Source: Pseudomonadota bacterium (lineage in GTDB: Bacteria > Pseudomonadota > Gammaproteobacteria > Burkholderiales > JABEVD01). From it: 42,240 bases of DNA. The position numbers and the translations under genes are program-made. Shown here piece by piece: positions 17,777-23,453 of this stretch (position 1 is the stretch's first letter; each line of letters starts with the position of its first letter). The stretch covers positions 1 through 42,240 of the forward strand of contig JAJZQY010000010.1 in the NCBI GenBank assembly GCA_021806605.1. Direction: 5' to 3'. The notes under the pieces were generated by a model. It was not told the origin of the DNA, did no database searches, and saw only the letters and a program-made list of their open reading frames with translations.

Positions 17777-18070
17777 ATGGAAATTCCGGAACGCGATGGA
17801 GACGGCTATCTTACCGACATGAATGCATGGACGCCGGAAATCGGCAGGGCCATGGCCGAGGCGGACAATTACGAGCTCAACGATGAAAAATGGGCGCACA
17901 TCATTAAGGCGCGGGAATTTTACGAAGACTTCGGCACTGTTCCGCCGATCAGGAAATTCGCAAAATACATCGACGAGGACCAGAAAGCCATATTCGACCT
18001 CTGGATGACCGGGCCGATGAAGCCGATTACGAAATACGGCGGATTGCCGAAGCCTACCGGCTGCGTTTGA
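17777..18070 (+). CDS. DsrC/TusE-family sulfur carrier protein
   Basis: The 97-residue protein has the family's C-terminal arm GLPKPTGCV with a penultimate cysteine (Cys96), plus RDGDGYLTDMNAWTPEIG and FYEDFGTVPPIRKFAKYI. Family members carry persulfide on this cysteine. True dissimilatory DsrC has a second cysteine about 11 residues earlier. Here that region (ITKYGGLPK) has none, so it is more like TusE (tRNA 2-thiouridine relay) or a regulatory DsrC-like protein. No dsrAB or other tus genes are nearby. GGAG at 17765-17768 supports the start. Confidence 0.88.
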   Translation: MEIPERDGDGYLTDMNAWTPEIGRAMAEADNYELNDEKWAHIIKAREFYEDFGTVPPIRKFAKYIDEDQKAIFDLWMTGPMKPITKYGGLPKPTGCV

Positions 18071-18111
18071 TCCTTCTGTCTTTTTCCCGGTAGAATCAGG
18101 ATTCTACCGGG
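18067..18111 (+). promoter_or_regulatory. Promoter covered by an 11-bp perfect dyad, upstream of the TPR-methyltransferase gene
   Basis: CCCGGTAGAAT (18086-18096) and ATTCTACCGGG (18101-18111) are perfect inverted repeats with a 4-base centre. The left arm contains TAGAAT, a good -10, and TTGATC (18067-18072) lies 18 bp before it as a possible -35. The right arm runs into the GGGAGG ribosome binding site (18109-18114) of the gene starting at 18118. It may be an operator over the promoter. In a message read through from the gene upstream, it would instead be a hairpin holding half of the ribosome binding site. It has no following T-run, so it is not a standard terminator. Confidence 0.55.
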
Positions 18112-18117
18112 AGGCGC

Positions 18118-19401
18118 ATGACAAGAGAAAGGCTGGAGCTTGCATTGAGCAGCCATGCGGCGGGCGATCTGCCTCGGGCCGAAGCGATTTATCGTGCCAT
18201 TCTCGATGAAATACCGGACCAGCCCGATGCGCTGCATTTCCTCGGCATTCTCCTGCATCAGAAAGACAGAAGCGATGCAGGGCTGGATCTGGTAGTCAGG
18301 TCTCTCCAGCTTGCCCCGCACCGTGCCGACTGGCACAACGACAAGGGAAACATGCTTGTCGAGAGGGGGGCATATTCCGCCGCGGCGGAAGCTTTTTCGA
18401 AAGCGACCCAGCTTGAGGCGGAAAATCCCGTTACCTGGAACAATCTCGGCTCCGTTCTGGAAAAACTCGGCCAGCACCACGATGCGGAAGCGGCTTTCGG
18501 GAAAGCCTCTTCCCTCGATCCGGAATTTTCCGATCCGCTCAACAACTTGGGCAACCTGCTGGCAGCGCAGGGCAGAGAGATCGAAGCTGCCCATTACTAT
18601 TGCCGGGCTTACGTGCTGCAGCCATTGGAAGGCAAGCCCAAATCGATGCTCGGCATCGCTTATTACAAGCTCGGGCGGATAGCCGAGGCCGCCGAAATCT
18701 ACCGGCAATGGATGCTGGAGGAGCCGTGCAACCCGACTCCGCGTCACCTCTATGCCTCGTGCGCCGGCCTCGATATACCGGAGCGGGCGTCAAACGCCTA
18801 TATCGAAAAAACATTCGATGAATTTTCCGCACATTTCGATGTCAAAATGGAACAGCTCTCCTACCGGGGACACCGGCTGATTCTGGATGCGCTCGCAAGG
18901 GCGGTCCAGCCTGGAGGAAAGCTGGCCGGGCTGGATGCCGGGTGCGGTACCGGGCTCTGCGGTTCGCTCATCAGGCCCTACTTCACGCATCTTGCCGGCG
19001 TCGACCTGTCTTCCGGCATGCTGGAAGCGGCCCGGCGTCTCGGCGTTTACGACGAACTGTCCAGGATGGAATTGACCGGCTATCTCGCCTCGCATCCGGA
19101 AAGTTTTGATGTGATCGTTGCTGCCGACACGCTGATTTATTTCGGGGCGCTCGGCGAGGTGCTGAGGCTTGCCTGCCAGGCACTGAAGCGCGGCGGGTTG
19201 CTGATTTTTACGACCGAGGAGGCGAAAGATGAAAAGGGTTATACCATCAATCCGAATGGACGCTACAGCCATGGCCGAGCTTATCTGCAAACCGTGCTGA
19301 GAGAAAGCGGCTTCGAATTGAGGGCGATCGAATCCGGGGTGACACGCTTCGAATTCGGCGAGCCAGTGGATTGCCTGGTAGTGACCGGCTCCGCAATTTG
19401 A
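18118..19401 (+). CDS. TPR-repeat protein with C-terminal SAM-dependent methyltransferase domain
   Basis: Residues 1 to about 215 are tandem TPR helices (units such as AEAIYRAILDEIPDQPDALHFLG and ALGIAYYKLGRIAEAAEIYR-like repeats). Residues about 225-427 form a class I methyltransferase with LAGLDAGCGTGLCG (270-282), GVDLSSGMLEAAR and VIVAADTLIYFG. The TPR part probably binds the protein substrate or partner. The target is not known. Translation starts at 18118, three bases after GGAGG. It stands between the DsrC-like gene and the Slp lipoprotein gene; no partner is obvious from context. Confidence 0.82.
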   Translation: MTRERLELALSSHAAGDLPRAEAIYRAILDEIPDQPDALHFLGILLHQKDRSDAGLDLVVRSLQLAPHRADWHNDKGNMLVERGAYSAAAEAFSKATQLEAENPVTWNNLGSVLEKLGQHHDAEAAFGKASSLDPEFSDPLNNLGNLLAAQGREIEAAHYYCRAYVLQPLEGKPKSMLGIAYYKLGRIAEAAEIYRQWMLEEPCNPTPRHLYASCAGLDIPERASNAYIEKTFDEFSAHFDVKMEQLSYRGHRLILDALARAVQPGGKLAGLDAGCGTGLCGSLIRPYFTHLAGVDLSSGMLEAARRLGVYDELSRMELTGYLASHPESFDVIVAADTLIYFGALGEVLRLACQALKRGGLLIFTTEEAKDEKGYTINPNGRYSHGRAYLQTVLRESGFELRAIESGVTRFEFGEPVDCLVVTGSAI

Positions 19402-19412
19402 GGGAGGAATGG

Positions 19413-19922
19413 ATGAAATTGCATCGTTGCTGGCCTTTTCTGGCTCTGGCGCTGTCCGCCTGTGCGACAGTGCCTCCCGCAAGCCTTTCGGGCGGGCCTT
19501 TCGCGAATATCACTCCCCGCATGGCGCAGACACAGGATGTGCTCGGCAGCCTGGTGCGCTGGGGAGGAACAATCGCAAGCACTTCACCTGCCGGGAGCGA
19601 GACCTGCTTCCAGGTGGTGAGCCACCCCCTGGATTCGTCGGCGAGGCCCGAGGAGGGCGACCTCACTGATGGGCGCTTCATGGCCTGCGCGCCCGGGTTT
19701 TACGAGCCTGCCATTTACGCATCCGGGAGGGAAATCACGGTCGTCGGCAAGCTGGAGATTCCGTATCTCGGCAAAGTTGGCAAATACGATTACCGGTTCC
19801 CGCGCGTTGCCGCACGGGAAATCTACCTGTGGCCAAAACGGGTAGCTCCGATCTATCCTCCGCCCTATTTCTACGATCCATTCTGGTATCAACCCGGCCC
19901 CTGGATGATGGGGCCCTGGTAG
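19413..19922 (+). CDS. slp: Slp-family outer-membrane lipoprotein
   Basis: The 169-residue precursor has a lipoprotein signal peptide (FLALALSAC, Cys17) and the Slp-type core VRWGGTIAS...CFQVVSHPLDSSARP...GRFMACAPGFYEPAIYASGREITVVGKL. Slp lipoproteins are known from stationary phase and starvation in enterobacteria; their molecular role is unclear. The C-terminus is rich in Tyr, Pro and Trp (YPPPYFYDPFWYQPGPWMMGPW-like), typical of this family in betaproteobacteria. The ATG at 19413 has GGGAGGA at 19402-19408. It begins 12 bases after the methyltransferase stop. Confidence 0.85.
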   Translation: MKLHRCWPFLALALSACATVPPASLSGGPFANITPRMAQTQDVLGSLVRWGGTIASTSPAGSETCFQVVSHPLDSSARPEEGDLTDGRFMACAPGFYEPAIYASGREITVVGKLEIPYLGKVGKYDYRFPRVAAREIYLWPKRVAPIYPPPYFYDPFWYQPGPWMMGPW

Positions 19923-19972
19923 GGGGCGATTCCGGTTATAATTCCGGCTCAGTCAGCCCCCTTTGAATTCGG

Positions 19973-21208
19973 ATGTCTTCAGATACAGCGCTGGCGCGCC
20001 ACCGGTCTTTTTTGCGTTTCTGGTTCGCACGGGTATTCGGTACCATGGCGAACCAAATGCAGGCAATCGCCATAGGCTGGCAGGTCTACGGCATGACCCA
20101 TAGCGCTTTCGACCTCGGATTGATCGGGTTGGCGCAATTTCTGCCTTCGCTGCTGCTCGTGTTCGTAGCCGGTCACGTGATCGACCGCCAGGACCGCCGC
20201 AAAATCGTCGTGACCTGCTTCGCCCTGGAGGCGCTGGCTTCTTTTGTCCTTGTGGCAGGAAGCCTGGAAGGCTGGCTCGGCAGAAATGCCATTCTTTTCA
20301 TCGTACTCGTGTCGGGCGCCATTCGCGCATTCAAAATGCCGGCCATGCAAACCCTTCTTCCCGGGGTCGTGCCTTCTCACCTGTTCCCGCGCGCGCTGGC
20401 CGCTTCGGCATCGGCCATGCAGGTCGCCATCATTGCAGGCCCGGCCATTGGCGGCCTGGTGTATGTGGCAAGTCCGGTTGCGGTATATGCAGCCGCCTGT
20501 GCAGGTGCTGCATTTTCCGGATTTCTGGTTGCCTTGATCCGGGTCGAGAGATTGCCTGCAAGGCGCGAGCCTTTCAACATCGGGACGCTGTTCGCGGGAG
20601 TGGCTTATATCCGTAGCCGTCCGGCGATATTTGGCGCGATTTCACTGGATCTTTTCGCAGTGCTTCTGGGGGGGGCGACCGCACTTTTGCCGATCTACGC
20701 CAGGGATATTTTGTCGGTCGGTCCCTGGGGGCTGGGATTGTTGAGTTCGGCTCCAGCAGTCGGGGCACTCGCGACATCGCTGTTCCTTGCGCGGCACCCG
20801 CTCGAAAAAAAGGCCGGCCAAGCCATGTTTGCAGGGGTAATTGTTTTCGGCTTTGCCACGCTGGTTTTCGCCGTCTCGACCTCTTATCTTTTTTCACTAG
20901 GCGCGCTGGTTCTGCTCGGCGCATCCGACATGATCAGCGTGGTGATCCGCTCGTCCCTGGTTCAACTTCAGACTCCGGATGAGATGCGGGGGCGGGTCAG
21001 CGCGATCAATTCCGTTTTCATCGGCACATCCAACCAGCTCGGCGAATTCGAGTCGGGATTGACCGCATTCTGGTTCGGCACGATTCCTGCCGTTGTTCTC
21101 GGCGGGGTAGGCACGATTCTGGTTGCGCTGATCTGGATGCGGCTTTTTCCCCAGCTCGCAAAAATGGACAGCCTGCACGAGGCATCGCCGACCAATGATA
21201 CGGCTTGA
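19973..21208 (+). CDS. MFS transporter, EntS/DHA3 type
   Basis: The 411-residue membrane protein has about 12 hydrophobic segments. Its opening (FLRFWFARVFGTMANQMQAIAIGWQVYGMTHSAFDLGLIGLAQFLPSL) and DRQDRRKIV loop match the EntS-like drug and siderophore exporters of the MFS. The second half contains DEMRGRVSAINSVFIG, also family-typical. Its substrate cannot be told from sequence. A TATAAT at 19937-19942 lies upstream without a clear -35. The stop codon overlaps the promoter of the next gene. Confidence 0.8.
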   Translation: MSSDTALARHRSFLRFWFARVFGTMANQMQAIAIGWQVYGMTHSAFDLGLIGLAQFLPSLLLVFVAGHVIDRQDRRKIVVTCFALEALASFVLVAGSLEGWLGRNAILFIVLVSGAIRAFKMPAMQTLLPGVVPSHLFPRALAASASAMQVAIIAGPAIGGLVYVASPVAVYAAACAGAAFSGFLVALIRVERLPARREPFNIGTLFAGVAYIRSRPAIFGAISLDLFAVLLGGATALLPIYARDILSVGPWGLGLLSSAPAVGALATSLFLARHPLEKKAGQAMFAGVIVFGFATLVFAVSTSYLFSLGALVLLGASDMISVVIRSSLVQLQTPDEMRGRVSAINSVFIGTSNQLGEFESGLTAFWFGTIPAVVLGGVGTILVALIWMRLFPQLAKMDSLHEASPTNDTA

Positions 21209-21258
21209 AAGCTGCCTGGGTTGGTCTATAGTTGGATTAGTATTAGTAACTTCTAATA
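21205..21258 (+). promoter_or_regulatory. Promoter and AT-rich inverted repeat ahead of the DUF2892 gene
   Basis: TTGAAA (21205-21210) and TATAGT (21227-21232) are separated by 16 bp and each match consensus at five of six positions. The -35 overlaps the stop of the MFS gene. Just after the predicted start point lies TATTAG (21241-21246) with CTAATA (21253-21258), a 6-bp inverted repeat with a 6-base centre, placed where a repressor would block transcription. ArsR-type repressors that control DUF2892 genes elsewhere bind AT-rich dyads, but the match here is only by type. Confidence 0.5.
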
Positions 21259-21267
21259 GGGGGTGTC

Positions 21268-21474
21268 ATGAAAACCAACGTGGGAAGCGCTGACAAAATC
21301 GTCAGGATCGTCGTGGGAATCGGGCTGTTGAGTCTGTTCTTCATCCTGGAAGGCAGCATGAAATTTCTTGGGCTGATCGGCATCGTGCCGATTGCAACGG
21401 CCTTGATGGGCTGGTGCCCGCTGTATAGCGTGATCGGTGTGAACACCTGCCCGCTCACCGAGAAAAAATCCTAG
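21268..21474 (+). CDS. DUF2892 inner-membrane protein
   Basis: The 68-residue protein has two hydrophobic helices (about 10-28 and 33-50) and the DUF2892 pattern MKTNVGSADKIVRIVVGIGLL with GWCPLYSVIGVNTCP near the end, including two cysteines (Cys50 and Cys60). The same domain is fused to rhodaneses in YgaP proteins and is often found with sulfide or persulfide stress genes. No rhodanese is attached or adjacent here. GGGGGTGTC precedes the ATG. Confidence 0.85.
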   Translation: MKTNVGSADKIVRIVVGIGLLSLFFILEGSMKFLGLIGIVPIATALMGWCPLYSVIGVNTCPLTEKKS

Positions 21475-21647
21475 ATCGTGCCGGTGGCGCTGGCAACAGC
21501 GTCGCCGGCAATTCCTTCCGCTGATTCGGCAATAGCTGCCGCTTGATGCGGCGGGTTCTGCTGTGTAGCGCTTTCCTGATTATTATCCAACTGATTGATA
21601 TGTATTGACAATGTTTCGATTTCCCGGGCGGTTTCGGTATTTTTCAT
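21471..21647 (-). CDS. Possible small protein, 58 residues
   Basis: An open frame from the ATG at 21647 to a TAG at 21471 encodes a hydrophilic 58-residue peptide beginning MKNTETAREIETLSIHINQL and ending in an Ala-rich tail (about QAAAIAESAEGIAGDAVASA). It occupies the otherwise gene-free stretch 21475-21660. It lacks a clear ribosome binding site and I recognise no family. The composition looks protein-like, but it may be chance. Confidence 0.3.
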   Translation of the reverse strand: MKNTETAREIETLSIHINQLDNNQESATQQNPPHQAAAIAESAEGIAGDAVASATGTI

Positions 21648-21660
21648 GCCGTTGCCGGAA

Positions 21661-21677
21661 CTGGCCCGGTTATTGCT
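21661..21677 (+). promoter_or_regulatory. Sigma-54 (RpoN) promoter
   Basis: CTGGCCCGGTTATTGCT matches the sigma-54 consensus (YTGGCACGrNNNTTGCW) at every defined position but one (C for A). The GG at 21663-21664 and GC at 21675-21676 have the required -24/-12 spacing. Transcription would start near 21688, giving a 37-base leader that ends in AAAGGAGG ahead of the ATG at 21725. No activator site (enhancer) could be identified by eye upstream. Confidence 0.75.
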
Positions 21678-21724
21678 GTGTAGTCTCCTGAAACTTCAGC
21701 CAAGTTCAACGAAAGGAGGCATTC

Positions 21725-22246
21725 ATGTCAATCGGCGGCATACAGGGCGGCAGTTACGGGCTCCAGCATATTGGCCGCACCGGCAGGCGGGGCTTATCAG
21801 CCGCAGGGGATGGCGACGGAGACGGCGGCGCGAGTGGGGGCGGTGGTTTTTCCAATGCGCTCAGCCAATCGCTTTCTCAAATCGGGGTTTCCGGCTCGAA
21901 TGCTTCGACCCAGGGATCGCAGCAAGCCATGTCTGCATTCGTGCAAAGCCTGATGGCTGCGCTGCAAGCTCAAGGGGTGCAGGGAAGCAATAGCATGGGC
22001 AGCGTTTCCGCCATTTCTGCGCAAGGCGGTATGCAGGGCAGGCTGCAGGGACTGATCCAGCAGCTGTCGTCTCCGAACTCGAAATCGAATTCGACCGACA
22101 TCGCACTGCAGCAGAATTTTCAGAATCTGCTGAACGCTCAGGGCGCATCGGGAAGCCAGGCATCCTTGACGAACTTCCTCCAGACGCTTTCTCAGAATCT
22201 GCAGGGCGCGAATTCTGTCGGCAGTATGATCAATACCCGCGGGTAG
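21725..22246 (+). CDS. Gly/Ser/Gln-rich hypothetical protein under a sigma-54 promoter
   Basis: The 173-residue protein begins MSIGGIQGGSYGLQ, then has a Gly/Asp-rich stretch (DGDGDGGASGGGG, about 29-41) and a Ser/Gln/Asn/Ala-rich remainder with amphipathic helices such as AMSAFVQSLMAALQAQG and LTNFLQTLSQNLQG. There is no signal peptide, membrane segment or cysteine. I do not recognise a function. The AAAGGAGG ribosome binding site is close to ideal, and the near-consensus sigma-54 promoter argues strongly that this is a real, highly expressed gene. It converges on motB across a hairpin terminator. Confidence 0.75.
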   Translation: MSIGGIQGGSYGLQHIGRTGRRGLSAAGDGDGDGGASGGGGFSNALSQSLSQIGVSGSNASTQGSQQAMSAFVQSLMAALQAQGVQGSNSMGSVSAISAQGGMQGRLQGLIQQLSSPNSKSNSTDIALQQNFQNLLNAQGASGSQASLTNFLQTLSQNLQGANSVGSMINTRG

Positions 22247-22251
22247 TTGCC

Positions 22252-22282
22252 GGACCGGAGGGGCAGGTGCCCCTTCCGGTCC
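22252..22282 (+). terminator. Strong hairpin between two convergent genes
   Basis: GGACCGGA (22252-22259) pairs with TCCGGTCC (22275-22282), and GGGGC (22260-22264) with GCCCC (22269-22273), around an AGGT loop and one bulged T. This gives a 13-bp GC-rich stem filling the gap between the Gly-rich gene (stop 22246) and motB (stop 22284). It probably ends transcription from both sides, though the T-run after it is weak (TTCAATT). Confidence 0.7.
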
Positions 22283-22283
22283 T

Positions 22284-23129
22284 TCAATTGCTGGCGGCGG
22301 ACTTTGCCGCTTCCTGTTTCATGACGATGATGCTGATCCGCCTGTTGATGGGATCGAAAGCGTCTTTCCTGTCTAGCGGAATGGCGGAAGCGAGTCCGAT
22401 AACGCGCAGCACCTTGGCTGCATCCATGCCTCCTTCGATCAAAGCCCGCCTCGATGCGTTGGCGCGGTCGAGGGAAAGATCCCAGTTGTTGTAGTTTCTT
22501 GCGCCGCCCTGATAAGGGGTGGCATCGGTGTGACCGGAAAGGCTGATCCTGTTTGCCACCGTATTGAGCATCTTTCCTATGGCATGGAGAATCTCGATCG
22601 CATAGGGTTGGAGTATGGCGCTTCCACGGTCGAACATAGGGCGATTCTTGTCGTCGACGATCTGGATGCGCAGACCGTTCGCTGTAATATCGATCAGCAT
22701 CTGATGCCTGAATCCCAGCATCGCAGGGTCGGCTCGCATTGCCTTTTCAATGCGCATCTTCAATTGCTGCAGGCTTTCGGATTCAAGACGGTGCATCGCT
22801 TTCTCTGCAGTTGCTGGATCTGTCGTTCTGGCGACTTGTCCTGAGGTCCGGGTCAGATCCGTGCCTCCCTGGCCGACGATGCTGGTATCGTCATCGTTGG
22901 CTTTTCCGCCCAAGACGGCGAGTCTGACCGGTTTCCTGAAGTATTCGCCGACACCCATCAGTTCGTTTCTGGAAGAAACGGTGATCAGCCAAAGCAGCAG
23001 AAAGAACGCCATCATGGCCGTGACAAAATCGGCATAGGCCATTTTCCAAATGCCTTTCCTGCCCCCATGGGCTGATTTCCGGATGATCTTGACGATGATG
23101 CGACGTTTTTGCTTGTCAACCTTGCTCAT
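22284..23129 (-). CDS. motB: Flagellar stator protein MotB-like (no motA adjacent)
   Basis: The 281-residue protein has the MotB N-terminus: a basic cytoplasmic start, then GIWKMAYADFVTAMMAFFLLLWL with the proton-carrying Asp34 in the single membrane helix. The periplasmic C-terminal OmpA/MotB domain has SGHTDATPY and NNWDLSLDRANASRRAL, which bind peptidoglycan. MotB normally works with MotA, encoded just upstream. Here the upstream 320 bp hold a riboswitch instead, and no motA is in the window. The ribosome binding site is poor (CACTCCCTGA before ATG), which fits control in the leader. Confidence 0.9.
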   Translation of the reverse strand: MSKVDKQKRRIIVKIIRKSAHGGRKGIWKMAYADFVTAMMAFFLLLWLITVSSRNELMGVGEYFRKPVRLAVLGGKANDDDTSIVGQGGTDLTRTSGQVARTTDPATAEKAMHRLESESLQQLKMRIEKAMRADPAMLGFRHQMLIDITANGLRIQIVDDKNRPMFDRGSAILQPYAIEILHAIGKMLNTVANRISLSGHTDATPYQGGARNYNNWDLSLDRANASRRALIEGGMDAAKVLRVIGLASAIPLDRKDAFDPINRRISIIVMKQEAAKSAASN

Positions 23130-23199
23130 TCAGGGAGTGCCCGTGATATGGAGCCAAAGGTATGCAGAGCGGAACGTCAGGCACGGCGGCGATGGATGA

Positions 23200-23299
23200 C
23201 CTGGCGACCCCGCTGGCGCCCGACTTTGGAGTCGGATAGGATTTTCCCTTAGCCCGGAAGTTTTGCGTCCCCGCCTTTCGACGGGTTTGCCCTTGCAGG
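23200..23299 (-). ncRNA. Cyclic-di-GMP-I (GEMM) riboswitch in the motB leader
   Basis: Read on the minus strand, the aptamer has GGGCAAACC (from 23292), a 6-bp P2 stem closed by a GAAA tetraloop (CCCGTC-GAAA-GGCGGG), GGGACGCAAA, TCCGGGCTAAGG, a P3 stem CCGACT-CCAA-AGTCGG (23235-23220), and AGCGGGGTCGCC. CCTG at the 5' end pairs with CAGG at 23200-23203. These are the conserved blocks of the Vibrio Vc2 riboswitch in the same order and spacing, including the GAAA tetraloop that docks on P3. The leader continues about 70 bases to the motB ATG. A further hairpin CGTTGAT/ATCAACG lies at its 5' end (23319-23300). Confidence 0.88.
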
Positions 23300-23331
23300 C
23301 GTTGATGTGTGAATCAACGATTGCTGCTTCC

Positions 23332-23361
23332 ATTCTATTGACTAGCTGCAGTTTCTGTCAA
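23332..23361 (-). promoter_or_regulatory. Sigma-70 promoter of the riboswitch-motB transcript
   Basis: On the minus strand a perfect -35 TTGACA (23361-23356) is followed after 18 bp by TAGAAT (23337-23332), five of six bases of the -10 consensus. Transcription would start near 23325. This leaves a leader of about 195 bases that contains the complete aptamer at 23299-23200. Confidence 0.75.
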
Positions 23362-23453
23362 GTTTGCCCGGGGCGCTGAAATTTGGCCAAATCCGACAGC
23401 ATTGCCCGGATTTGTGCGACAATCCGCAGCAATAAAGGCCAGAGGATTCCATC

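Noticed and set aside
17777..18070. Dissimilatory sulfur-oxidation DsrC
   Set aside because: Only the penultimate cysteine is present, the second conserved cysteine is missing, and no dsr genes are nearby; it is left as DsrC/TusE family.
19937..19942. TATAAT upstream of the EntS-like transporter gene
   Set aside because: A perfect -10 hexamer but with no -35 or TG extension; not strong enough to list as a promoter.
21605..21610. TTGACA upstream of the Gly/Ser/Gln-rich gene as a sigma-70 -35
   Set aside because: No -10 hexamer lies 16-18 bp downstream; the sigma-54 site at 21661-21677 explains the promoter better.
23381..23392. ATTTGGCCAAAT, a perfect 12-bp palindrome upstream of the decarboxylase gene
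   Set aside because: About ten 12-bp palindromes are expected by chance in 42 kb, and it has no clear position relative to a promoter on either strand.
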